Assembly (NCBI GenBank): GCA_963753225.1
Contig: CAVWBQ010000045.1
Location: 372,001 to 436,000 of the forward strand
DNA from: Palsa-504 sp963753225
GTDB taxonomy: Bacteria; Actinomycetota; Actinomycetes; Streptosporangiales; Streptosporangiaceae
Reading direction: 5' to 3'
DNA length: 64,000 nt
The first letter of the stretch is position 1, and the number at the start of each line of letters is the position of its first letter. The notes below the pieces were generated by a model. It was not told where the DNA came from. It saw only the letters and a program-made list of their open reading frames with translations, and did no database searches. The position numbers and the translations under genes were made by a program. Shown here in pieces: positions 33,350 through 42,400 of this stretch.

Positions 33350-36124
33350 ATGGCCGTACCCAGGACGTCGGCCTTCAGGGGGCGTGCTCGCGAACGCCGG
33401 GCCCTTGACGGCGCGCTGGGCCGTGTTCGCGGCGGTGACAGCGCGGTGCTCGTCATCCGGGGTGAGGCGGGGATCGGCAAGACTGCGCTAATACGCTACT
33501 GCGCGCGCCAGGCATCTGGCTGTCGGCTAGTTCAGCTTGCCGGCGTGGAATCCGAGATGGAGCTACCGTTCGCGGCGCTGCACCAGCTCTGCGGGCCGCT
33601 ACTGGGTGGCCTGGCCGCGCTGCCGGAGCCCCAGCAGCGCGCGTTGCGGGTGGCGTTCGGGTTGGCGGCGGGGACGGCTGCGGACCGGTTCATGGTGGGG
33701 ATGGCGGTGCTGAGCTTGCTGGCTGAGAATGCCGCCGCGCGGCCCCTGGTCTGCCTGGTCGATGACGCCCAGTGGCTGGACGAAGCCTCGTCCCAGGTGT
33801 TCGGGTTCGTCGGACGGCGGCTGCTGGCCGAATCCGTGCTGCTCCTGTTCGCGGTCCGGGAGGCAGACGGCAAGCAGGTATTTCCTGACCTGCCGACGCT
33901 GACGGTCGAAGGGCTCACCGAGGAGGACGCGCGGGCGTTGCTGACGGCCGCGGTTGCTGGTCACCTGGACGAGCGGGTTCGCGAGCGGATCGTCGCGGAG
34001 ACCCGGGGAAACCCACTGGGGCTGCTGGAGCTGGCAACAGGGATGAGCGAAGCCGAGCTGGCCGGTGGCTTCGTCGGGCCGCCCAAGGCGAGCCTGCCCG
34101 GTCGTCTCCAGGACCACTACCTGCGGCGGGTACGGGCGCTGCCGGGACCGACCCAGCGTCTGATGCTGCTGGCAGCGGCCGACCCCACTGGGGACGCCAC
34201 GCTGCTGTGGCGTGCCGCACCGACATTGGACCTGGGCCGTGATGCGGCAGTCGCGGCCGATGCGGAACAGCTGCTGCAGATCGGCTCCCACGTGCGGTTC
34301 CGGCACCCCTTGGTGCGGGCGGCTGCCTACACGGCCGGGTCCCCTGAAGACCGCCGCGCCGCCCACCTGACGCTCGCCGCGGCGACGGACGCCCAGGCCG
34401 ATCCGGATCGTCGGGTGTGGCACCTGGCTGCGGCGGCCACCGGCCCGGACGAAGAGGTGGCCACTGCGCTCGAGCAGGCGGCGGTCAAGACCCAGGCCCG
34501 CGCCGGGCTGGCCGCCGCGGCGGCCTTCCTCCAACGGTCGCACGCCTTGACCGCCGAGCCGACCCGGCGCGCCGAACGAGCGCTGGCCGCCGCCCTCGCG
34601 AACCTGCACGCAGGCGCGTTCGAGACCGCGCTCGGCCTGCTCGCCCAAGCCGAAGCCGACGCGATCGACGATCTGCAGCGTGCCCGGGTGGAGCAGCTCC
34701 GAGGGCAGATCGAGTGGGCATCCGTTGCCGGACGCGACGCACCGGTTCTGCTGCTCCAGGCCGCCAAGAGGCTCGAACCACTCCATGCCGGGCTCGCCCG
34801 GGAGACCTACCTTCACGCCTGGGTGGCATCCAGCGTCGCTGGTCCTCTGGCCGGACCTGGTGGCCTTCTGCAAGAGGTTTCCCGGGCGGCACGCGCGGCC
34901 CCACCGCCAGCGGAGGCTCCGCGGCCGTGTGACCTCCTCCTTGACGGTCTGGCCACGATGGTGACCCAAGGGCATGCGGCAGCCGAGCCGATGTTGCGCC
35001 GAGTGGTCAACGCATTCCTCGGTGATCAGGTGTCCGCGGACGAGTGGCTGCAGTGGGGAATCATCGCCCAGATGGCGACCATGGCCGTGTGGGACTTCGA
35101 CAGCTGGGTCCGGATGAGCGCCCGGCATGTCGAGCTCGCCCGCGCCGCGGGCGCCCTGGCCCCCTTGTCCATCGCCTTGAACGGGCGGGGACAGGTGGCC
35201 ACGCACTGCGGTGACTTCGAGACAGCGACGTCGCTGGCCGCAGAAAAGGACGTCGTCAACGAGGTGACAGGAATCCGGCTGGCTGCGACCTGCGACCTGC
35301 TGCTCGCCGGGTACCGGGGCCGGCCTGCGGAAGCGACACCGCTCTTCTCGGCGGCCACCGAGGACTCGATCGCTCGCGGGGAGGGATTCGCCGTCCAGAT
35401 GGCCAACTGGTCCGCAGCGGTCCTCCACAACGGTCTCGGGCACTATGCCGAAGCGCTGGCTGCGGCGGAACCGGCAATCGGGGAAACCTACCTGCCCTTG
35501 GGTACGCAGTTGGTTCTGCCCGAACTGATCGAGGCCGCCGTGAGAACCGGACAGGCGGAAATTGCCCGGGGAGCGTTGGAGCGGCTGTCGGCCATGACGG
35601 CCATTGAGGGTTCCAACTGGGCGAATGGCCTGGAGGCGCGTTCGCGAGCGCTGGTTAGCGAAGGTCAGGAGGCCGAGCAGTGCTACTCCGAGGCGGTCGA
35701 GCGGCTGGGGCGCACACGGCTGCGGCCCGAGCTTGCCCGGGCCCACCTGCTCTACGGTGAGTGGCTCCGTCGCGAGAACCGACGGCTCGACGCCCGCCAC
35801 CAGCTGCACGCCGCCTACCACCTGTTCACCGCGATCGGCGCCGACGCCTTCGCCGAGCGCGCGCGCAGGGAACTGCTCGCCACCGGCGAGAAGGTCCGCA
35901 AACGCGAGGTCGACACCTACAGCCAGCTCACCTCGCAGGAGGAGCACATCGTCCGGCTGGCCCGGGACGGACGCACCAACCCCGAGATTGCCGCGGAACT
36001 GTTTATCAGCACCCGCACCGTCGAATGGCACCTCCGCAAGGTGTTCGCCAAGCTGGGCATCACCTCCCGCCGGGACCTCCACAGCACCTCGCCCCCGCGA
36101 GGTCAGCACACGCCATCCGGCTAG
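33350..36124 (+). CDS. LuxR-family ATPase regulator (LAL), intact
   Basis: 924 residues from the ATG at 33350. Walker A is IRGEAGIGKTALI (residues 38-45), Walker B is LVCLVDDAQWLDEAS, with VFGFVGRRLLAESV and GNPLGLLELATG following. The TPR-like part includes SAAVLHNGLGHYAEALAAA and AHLLYGEWLRRENRR, and the HTH is ARDGRTNPEIAAELFISTR then TVEWHLRKVFAKLGITSRRDL. The coding frame is open far upstream of 33350, but that part overlaps the SDR gene antisense and lacks homology. It is divergent from the SDR and followed on the same strand by a hydrolase fragment, the same order seen at 24657-28485. Confidence 0.92.
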   Translation: MAVPRTSAFRGRARERRALDGALGRVRGGDSAVLVIRGEAGIGKTALIRYCARQASGCRLVQLAGVESEMELPFAALHQLCGPLLGGLAALPEPQQRALRVAFGLAAGTAADRFMVGMAVLSLLAENAAARPLVCLVDDAQWLDEASSQVFGFVGRRLLAESVLLLFAVREADGKQVFPDLPTLTVEGLTEEDARALLTAAVAGHLDERVRERIVAETRGNPLGLLELATGMSEAELAGGFVGPPKASLPGRLQDHYLRRVRALPGPTQRLMLLAAADPTGDATLLWRAAPTLDLGRDAAVAADAEQLLQIGSHVRFRHPLVRAAAYTAGSPEDRRAAHLTLAAATDAQADPDRRVWHLAAAATGPDEEVATALEQAAVKTQARAGLAAAAAFLQRSHALTAEPTRRAERALAAALANLHAGAFETALGLLAQAEADAIDDLQRARVEQLRGQIEWASVAGRDAPVLLLQAAKRLEPLHAGLARETYLHAWVASSVAGPLAGPGGLLQEVSRAARAAPPPAEAPRPCDLLLDGLATMVTQGHAAAEPMLRRVVNAFLGDQVSADEWLQWGIIAQMATMAVWDFDSWVRMSARHVELARAAGALAPLSIALNGRGQVATHCGDFETATSLAAEKDVVNEVTGIRLAATCDLLLAGYRGRPAEATPLFSAATEDSIARGEGFAVQMANWSAAVLHNGLGHYAEALAAAEPAIGETYLPLGTQLVLPELIEAAVRTGQAEIARGALERLSAMTAIEGSNWANGLEARSRALVSEGQEAEQCYSEAVERLGRTRLRPELARAHLLYGEWLRRENRRLDARHQLHAAYHLFTAIGADAFAERARRELLATGEKVRKREVDTYSQLTSQEEHIVRLARDGRTNPEIAAELFISTRTVEWHLRKVFAKLGITSRRDLHSTSPPRGQHTPSG

Positions 36125-36168
36125 GCGTCATAGCGGCAGATCCCTGGTTCCCCGCTGGGGTCACGTGC

Positions 36169-36200
36169 CCTCGTACACGTGTGCGGACCAGTGTCCGCAC
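36169..36200 (+). repeat. Dispersed leader element, copy 3
   Basis: TACACGTGTGCGGACCAGTG then TCCGCAC; TGCGGAC-CAGT-GTCCGCA is a perfect 7-bp inverted repeat. It ends 62 bp before the epoxide hydrolase fragment start and aligns with the copy at 21013-21044. Confidence 0.6.
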
Positions 36201-36262
36201 AGGCTCGATGCACCGAGCCAAGGCGCGATCGTCAGCAGTACCAGGTACAGAAGGAGGTCCTC

Positions 36263-36545
36263 ATGCCCTCGTTGTCCACCACCCCCGAAGGCCCCGGCTC
36301 CGTCTCCGGGGCGCCGGACCTGCCAGCCGGCCTGCCCAGCGACCTTCATGAGGGCCGCGCCGAGATCGGCGACCAGCGGCTGCATTACGTCGAGGCCGCC
36401 GAGGGGCCGCTGGTCGTGCTGCTGCACGGCTTCCCCGAGTTCTGGTACGGCTGGCGGCAGCAGATCCAGCCGCTCGCGGCCGCCGGATTCCGCGTCGTCG
36501 CGCCCGACACGCGCGGCTACAACCTGTCGTCGAAGCCGGACAGCT
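36263..36545 (+). pseudogene. Epoxide hydrolase, N-terminal fragment
   Basis: Starts at a good ATG (36263, AAGGAGG six bases upstream) and reads MPSLSTTPEGPGSVSGAPDL, then LHYVEAAEGPLVVLLHGFPEFWYGWRQQIQPLAAAGFRVVAPDTRGYNLSSKPD. This is almost identical to residues 10-100 of the intact hydrolase at 27553. Homology stops abruptly at about 36545, before the catalytic Asp, and the next recognisable sequence is a piece of an LAL. The reading frame runs on to 36649 as unrelated residues. Non-functional as a hydrolase. Confidence 0.8.
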
Positions 36546-36566
36546 TCGCCCCCCGTACCGTCGCTG

Positions 36567-36745
36567 CGCTCGACCAGCTCCGGTCAACCTGGTCGCGCTC
36601 GCCATCGATGATGCGTGGCGGGGTGACTTCGCGGGGGCCGCTTCCCTGATCGCGGAGTGCGATGCGGTCTGTGAGGCGACCGGGGGGAGCCCTGTCGCGC
36701 CCTTCGCCGGCCTGTTCCTGGGCGCGCTGCGCGGCAGAGGTTATG
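36567..36745 (+). pseudogene. LAL regulator, internal fragment
   Basis: In a different frame from the hydrolase fragment, the sequence reads VNLVALAIDDAWRGDFAGAASLIAECDAVCEATG then PVAPFAGLFLGALRGRG. This is the TPR-like segment of LALs (compare ASAWMGDFADAAALIAESDS in the protein at 56129-58894). Neither ATPase nor HTH is present. It abuts the 3' end of the MFS gene, which is on the opposite strand. Confidence 0.7.
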
Positions 36746-38360
36746 GTGCCGTTGTTCCGGGCCTGGCCGGTCGCTGGGCCTGGTGCTGGGCGGCGGCCGG
36801 CTGGGTGGACAGTCCGCCGGGGGCGGGGCTGGGCGGCGGCTGCCTGGCTGGGTCGGGTCCGAAGGCGAAGCCGGCTATCGCGCCGAGCGCGGCGAACGCG
36901 GCCGCGGCGAGCAGGACGTCATTGAGCCCGCTGGCGGTGCCGGCGCGGGCGGCGTGGGTGACCGCGGCGCGGGCGGCGGGCGGGACCGCGGCGGCTACCC
37001 GGGTGCCGGCGCCGGAGGCAACGGCGGCGGCCAGCCGCGGGGCGGCGCCGGGCGGGGCGGGCAGGCCCGCCAGGGCGTGCAGGGTGGCGGTGGTGATGCG
37101 GGAGGCGTAGAGGGCGCCGAGCACGGCCACGCCGGTGGCGGTGCCGACCTGGCGCAGCGTGTTCACCAGGCCGGCGGCCATCCCGGCGCGGGCCGGCTCC
37201 ACCGCCGCAAGCGCTGCCGAGGCCAGGCCGGTGGAGGTGATGCCCAGGCCGATCCCGGCCAGGATGAGGCCGGGCAGCAGCACCAGCCAGGTGGAAGTGG
37301 CGGTCAGGTGGGCCATCGAGGCCAGCCCGGCTGCGGCCGCGACCATGGCCACACCCAGCAGCACCCGCATCGCCACCTTGCCGATCAGCCGCCCGGTCAG
37401 GAGGGCGACCGCGAAGGAGGCCAGCGACAGCGGCAGGAACCGCAGCCCGGCCTGGACAGGGGAGTAGCCGAGGGTGTTCTGCACGTACAGCGACAGATAA
37501 ATGATCATCCCGATGACCGTCGCCGAGATCGCGAACGCCACGAACCCGGTCGCGGCAAAGCTGCGCCGCCGGAACAGGCGCAGGTCGGCCATGGGCGCGG
37601 CGGCGATGCGCAGCTCGTATATCACGAACCCGGCAAAGGCCACGGCTGCGACCGCGAACAGGGCCACGATCGCCGGGCTCGCCCAGCCCATCGCGTTGCC
37701 GCGGATCAGCGCGAACATCAGCGCGGTCAGCGCTCCGGTGATCAGGGCCGTGCCCGCCCAGTCGGCCCGGCCGCCGGCCGGGTTGCGGGATTCGCGCAGC
37801 CGGGCCACCCCGCCCGCGAACGCCGCCACGCCGATGGGCAGGTTGACGAAGAAGATCGACCGCCAGCCCAGTGTGTCGGTCAGCACCCCGCCGGCCAGCG
37901 GCCCGATGGCGGTGGCGCCGCCGAGCGTGGCGCCGAAGGCGCCCAGCGCCCGGGCCAGGGCGGCGCCGGAGAACTCCGCGCGCAGCAGCGGCGTTGCAGT
38001 GGCGAACAGCACCGCGCCGCCGGCTCCCTGCAGCGCGCGGAACAACTGGAGCGCCAGCGCGGTCCAGGCCAGCGCGCACGCCAGCGACCCGGCGGTGAAG
38101 ATGACCAGGCCGGCCAGGAACAGCCGGCGCCGGCCAAGCCGGTCACCCAGGGTGGCCGCCGGCAGCAGCAGCACGGCCAGCACCAGGGCATAGGCGGCGC
38201 TCACCCACTGCAGGTCCGGCAGGCTCGCCCGCAGATCCCGCTGAATCGATGGCAGCGCCACGCTCACTATCGTGATATCCAGCAGCAACATGAACGCCGC
38301 CGTGCACACCAGCGCCAGGGTCCACCGCTGCCGCGACGACGTCCTCGGGACTTCAGCCAT
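36741..38360 (-). CDS. MFS transporter, DHA2 (14-helix) drug:H+ antiporter type
   Basis: 539 residues with 13-14 hydrophobic helices. Family motifs: LDITIVSVALPSIQRDL in helix 1 (motif D1), LGDRLGRRRLFLAGL (motif A), and GWRSIFFVNLPIGV plus a G/P-rich helix 5 (AIGPLAGGVLTDTLGWR, motif C-like). The C-terminus is a Pro/Gln/Ala-rich cytoplasmic tail. Such transporters export antibiotics, dyes or metabolites using the proton gradient. ATG at 38360 is preferred (GGGGTGG eight bases upstream); GTG codons at 38369/38372 are alternatives. A small secreted-peptide frame overlaps its 5' end. Confidence 0.92.
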   Translation of the reverse strand: MAEVPRTSSRQRWTLALVCTAAFMLLLDITIVSVALPSIQRDLRASLPDLQWVSAAYALVLAVLLLPAATLGDRLGRRRLFLAGLVIFTAGSLACALAWTALALQLFRALQGAGGAVLFATATPLLRAEFSGAALARALGAFGATLGGATAIGPLAGGVLTDTLGWRSIFFVNLPIGVAAFAGGVARLRESRNPAGGRADWAGTALITGALTALMFALIRGNAMGWASPAIVALFAVAAVAFAGFVIYELRIAAAPMADLRLFRRRSFAATGFVAFAISATVIGMIIYLSLYVQNTLGYSPVQAGLRFLPLSLASFAVALLTGRLIGKVAMRVLLGVAMVAAAAGLASMAHLTATSTWLVLLPGLILAGIGLGITSTGLASAALAAVEPARAGMAAGLVNTLRQVGTATGVAVLGALYASRITTATLHALAGLPAPPGAAPRLAAAVASGAGTRVAAAVPPAARAAVTHAARAGTASGLNDVLLAAAAFAALGAIAGFAFGPDPARQPPPSPAPGGLSTQPAAAQHQAQRPARPGTTAP

Positions 38361-38505
38361 CTGCCTCACCACCCCAAGAGGTCACGATGATGCCTTTGAC
38401 GCTCTCGCTGCCGCTGGTCCTCGCGGACGCCGACGCGGCTGTCGTTCCGGGGATAGCCAGCATGATCCCTGCCGCGAGCAACGCCCCTGTGACCTTTGAT
38501 TTCAT
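38353..38505 (-). pseudogene. Short secreted-protein frame, probable N-terminal remnant
   Basis: 50 codons from the ATG at 38505, with GGGAGG nearby upstream. The N-terminus MKSKVTGALLAAGIMLAIPG with TTAASASA is a textbook signal peptide, followed by only about 20 mature residues (SGSESVKGIIVTSWGG..) before the stop, which overlaps the MFS start. Larger actinobacterial secreted proteins share the SGSE.. GIIVTS beginning, so this is likely a truncated copy. A functional short peptide translationally coupled to the MFS gene cannot be excluded. Confidence 0.5.
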
Positions 38506-38832
38506 GGTTCCTCCCGGAATAACTGGTACTGCTCACGCTCGCGGAGCGGCGGACCCGTCGCGCCCGCGGAAACACTGGTCTGGACACTGGCCTGCCAGAG
38601 TGCGGACCCCTGACCCGCGCCGGCCAGCCGCGTGGCTCTGTGCTCATCGGGTGGTCTCGCAACTGCGGCCTGGCGTGCGCCAAGCAGGTTACGCAGCGGT
38701 CAAGGGCATGCCAGCACCGGAGTTCGCCCCTGGCACGTCGGCGGAGACAGGAGGAGCGGGACCGAGCCGAGCACGCGGGCGGGCCGAGTCCCGGCGCGTG
38801 TGCGCCGTTCCGGTCCGGGGAACGGTCAGCGC
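38506..38832. other. Intergenic region, 327 bp
   Basis: Divergent spacer between the signal-peptide remnant/MFS gene and the VOC gene at 38833. Apart from the dispersed element at 38570-38596 nothing is recognisable; open frames crossing it have no homology-like features. Confidence 0.4.
38570..38596 (-). repeat. Dispersed leader element, copy 4
   Basis: On the minus strand GGCCAGTGTCCAGACCAGTG, matching copy 1 (GGACCAGTGCCCAGACCAGT). It lies about 65 bp before the signal-peptide start, at the same relative position as the other copies. Confidence 0.55.
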
Positions 38833-39312
38833 ATGACAGACCCATCGCCCTACATTGACGTCGCCAACCTGCCGGCGCCCGCCGAGGGCATCGTCGTGAC
38901 CATGTTCATCACCGTCCGCAGCGTGGCGCGGTCCCGGGACTTCTACTCGCGTGTCCTGGGCGGCACCGTGGTCCTTGAGGAGAACCCGTGCATCGTCAAG
39001 CTGTCCAACTCGTGGATCCTGATGAATCCCGGCGGGCCGCCCACTCCCGACAAGCCAGGCATCTCGGTGGTCAACTACGAGCCAGGCGACACCACCTCGA
39101 TCTTCCTGAACTTGCGGGTCGCTGACATCCAGGCCTGCTACGAGGAATGGAAGTCCAGAGGTGCGGAGTTCGTCACGCCGCCAATCGACCGCGAGGCGGA
39201 GATCCGCTGCTACATGCGAGACCCGGACGGCTACATGATCGAAGTCGGCCAGGCTACGGGCGCGCTGCACGGCCAGCTCGCCAAAAAGCGCCCGGAGGAC
39301 CTCCCGGGCTGA
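38833..39312 (+). CDS. VOC family protein
   Basis: 159 residues from the ATG at 38833 (GGGGAA upstream). VOC modules: VVTMFITVRSVARSRDFYSRVLGGTVV, LRVADIQACYEEWKSRGAEFVTPPI and a final RCYMRDPDGYMIEVGQATG. The IRCYMRDPDGYMIE ending is typical of glyoxalase/dioxygenase VOC enzymes and includes a Glu metal ligand. The C-terminal tail AKKRPEDLPG is also seen in relatives. Substrate not known. Confidence 0.9.
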   Translation: MTDPSPYIDVANLPAPAEGIVVTMFITVRSVARSRDFYSRVLGGTVVLEENPCIVKLSNSWILMNPGGPPTPDKPGISVVNYEPGDTTSIFLNLRVADIQACYEEWKSRGAEFVTPPIDREAEIRCYMRDPDGYMIEVGQATGALHGQLAKKRPEDLPG

Positions 39313-39444
39313 GCTCCCCGGCTGTGATCTGGCGCCCGTTGCAGTCGTTAACAAATTGGGCAGAGCAGCAGGTAATGGACCAGCGTCCGCAGGGAAACCG
39401 CCGCCCGCAGCGGCCGTGCGGCATCCGCGGAGCGCGCGGCCTCG

Positions 39445-42400
39445 TTATGGATACGAGAATGCCCGGCGAAGGGCTTGGAGCCAATCTGCGCCGAGGCTGC
39501 AAGCGTACTCGGCGCGGCTGAAGGCGCTGACGACATCGGTTTCGGCCGCATGCCAGTCCGCCCACGAATCGCCGACCGGCTGACCCCGGCTAACCCAGTG
39601 GGCATGCGCGGCTTCCTCGATCAGCTGACGGTGCAGACGCTCCTCTACGAAGGCACTGAACAACTGGTCTCGTGCGGCTTGGTCGCTGGCGATCTCGGCT
39701 TCGGCGGCATACCAGTCCGCCATTGACTCGCCGAACGGCCGGCCCCGGTTGACCCAGCCGAGATACGCGACTTCTGCGATGAGCTGATGATGCAGACGTT
39801 GAGCCGCATTCCAGTCGGCTACGGCGTCCCGTGGCGATCCCTGCGGTCGGCCCCGCATCTCCCAGCGACGGTGGGCCAGTTCCCTCACGTTCAGGGTCGG
39901 TTTCCAGCGGCGGTAGGCCAGCTCATTCACGCTCATGGTCAACTGCAGATTGGCAGCTCCTGGCCGGTTGCCACCCTTACCCGATCGGAGCTGATCGTCA
40001 CCCGGGGTAGTAAGCGGTATGTCGAGGGCTCGCGCCGCATCGGCGTACAGCAAGGCCACCGCCTCAGCGGCGGAGATAGTCAGCAGCGCGGTCAGCCCGC
40101 GGTCACCGTCGAGCACGTCATCCGGTACGTCCAGGCCGTAGTCCCTCTCGACGGTGCGGGGGTCCGTGCGCACTCGTGTGGGCAGCAGCGGCAGTGTGTC
40201 GCCGGGGCAGTAGCGGAGGACGAGATCGACATGACCGTCCGACATTGGCCTGCCGTCGAGAATCTGATATCTATCGGGCTCGAGGTCATCGCCCGCCACA
40301 ACCTGCACCTGCGGTACGCCCCACGGGCGCTGCTTCCGCAGCCACGGTACGTAACGGACGAGCAGCTGGTGTTCGCGACCTGGATTAACGTATTGAGCGA
40401 GCCACGACGCCGGCAAGCGCAGCTGCAGCACCGGCAGGTCGTCCGGGGCTGTCCGATCGCAGACGCTCTCTCGGCCACGTGCCCTGGCGGCCTTGCTGCC
40501 CTGCGCCTTCGGCCGGGCGATATTGCGGCGTAGCGACTCGACCTCGGCGGCCAGCCCGTCCTCGGTGGCGAGCCTGTGCAGAAGGTCTTCCAGCTTCTGG
40601 TCATTGGCTCCGGCAGTGGCACGCAGCGCGGCTTCGGTAAGCCGGGCTGCCTTCGCCGCTTGGGGAAAGTCCGTCGACACCGTGGCTGTTCGCCGCAGTT
40701 CCGCCATGGGGTCGCCCGGGTGCGGGCGGGTGCGGACACGCCTCATATTCCGGTCCAGGCGAGCAAACTCAAGTTCGATTCCTCGGGCGGCGGCAAGGGT
40801 GTTCAGGACGGGACGTTCTTCCTGTTCCCACGCGCCTATGGCGGTCGGCTGCGGATCTTCAGCCAGGGCGCGGGCGAGCAGCTCCCATCCGGTGTGGTCT
40901 TCGGCGAGAAGACGGGTTTCACCCATCACCCGCCGGGCCCTCACATCGCCCGGACCTGCCGCCTTGAGAAGGCCCTCGGCATAATCGCGCGCAGCGTCGA
41001 GCTGCCCGTGGATGCGCGCGTCGAAGGCGGCCACGTATAGCCACGCTCGTTCACCCTCCCGGTCGGCAACCGCGGTCATGAACTCTCTTGACGCCACCTG
41101 CGCGGCCGTAAGGTCGCCGATGATGACCAGAGCATGGATATACGAGTACCAGGCCCAGTACCACGTGCGGCCGATGGTCACGCCGGCGAACTGATCGATT
41201 GCCTCATCCGCCTTGCCGAGCCTCAGGGCTACCTGGCCGCGGATACACCGCGCCCAGGCATCGCTCTCGTTTCCGAGCAGCCTCAGAGCGTCCTCGTAGC
41301 GCCCGACGCGAATGAGCGCCTGGCTGTAACCTGCCCGTGTGATTTCGTCTCGGCCAAGTTCATGAGCTCGCTGTGCGGCGGCTTCAGCCACCCGGTAGAG
41401 GCGACATGCTGCGAGGGTATCGGCCAGCATCACCCAGGGCCGTGCCCAGGCCGGATTCAGCGATACCGCCCGGGCGGCGGCGAGCAGCGCCGCCCATTCC
41501 TGGGCATACCGGTCTCCCCTATCTTGAGCCCTGGAGACCTGCGTGCGCAGATCGCTTTCGGTCATGTAGCTCCATGAATCGGCCTCGCTCACGTCCACGT
41601 GTGCTTGTGCCTCCTGCAAACACAAGAGGACGTCCTCCAGCTCAGCCATGGTGTCACGGTAGGGCCGCTGGCGCGCGATCGCCGAAACGACATCGGCCCA
41701 GCGCAGCCGGGCCGACGCTTGGACGCGCCCGTCTTCGTCGCCTGTCGGCTGGGCGCTAGCGGCGGCTTCATAGTCCCGGCGAGCGCGCTCCAGTTGGCCG
41801 ATGCCGGCTCGCAGCGCGCCCGCGGAGATGAGTGCCGAGCGTCGCTCGGCCGCCGACGCCGAGAGGTCCGCGCGCTTCTCGTTGATAGCGGCGTTGATCT
41901 CGTCGTCGTCCCACGGCGCGGCCGTTGCCGCGCGGACAAGGAAGTGCCGTGCGACGTCATGGTCGCCTTCATCCCACGCCCGCTCCACGATAGCGAGCCA
42001 GAGTTCGGCTGAAGGGTCGACGAGGCAGCCAAGGTCGCCATCCACATCGGCTAGCGACAAAAAGCATTCGACGGCGTACCGTGCGTAGTCAAGCGCGGTG
42101 TCTGGTTCACCGCGCTGGCGTGCTTGCGCTATCGACTCTGCGGTCACGTCCAGATCTTGCAGCTCCAGGTCGACTGCCTGCCTAAGCAGTGATTCGGCTT
42201 CGCTGTCGGCACCGCGCAACCTAGCCGTGCGTGCCCGGAGTGCGAGCCGCGCCGCGGTGTTCTGATTCTCGCCGTCTGTGCCCAGCATGGCATCGGCTTG
42301 GTCAAGCAGCCCGTTATGCAGCGCCAGGCGAGCTGCTAGGAGCCGCAGGTCCTCGCGCACCGAATGGTCTGGTTCCTTGTCGTCTTCGGTCTGCCGGTCC

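Noticed and set aside
33599..36109. 836-codon minus-strand frame opposite the LAL at 33350
   Set aside because: Antisense shadow of an LAL with all its motifs on the plus strand; the translation is low-complexity Arg/Gly/Pro/Gln-rich.
36783..38390. 535-codon plus-strand frame rich in Gly, Gln and Arg
   Set aside because: Antisense of the DHA2 transporter, whose 14 helices and motifs are unambiguous.
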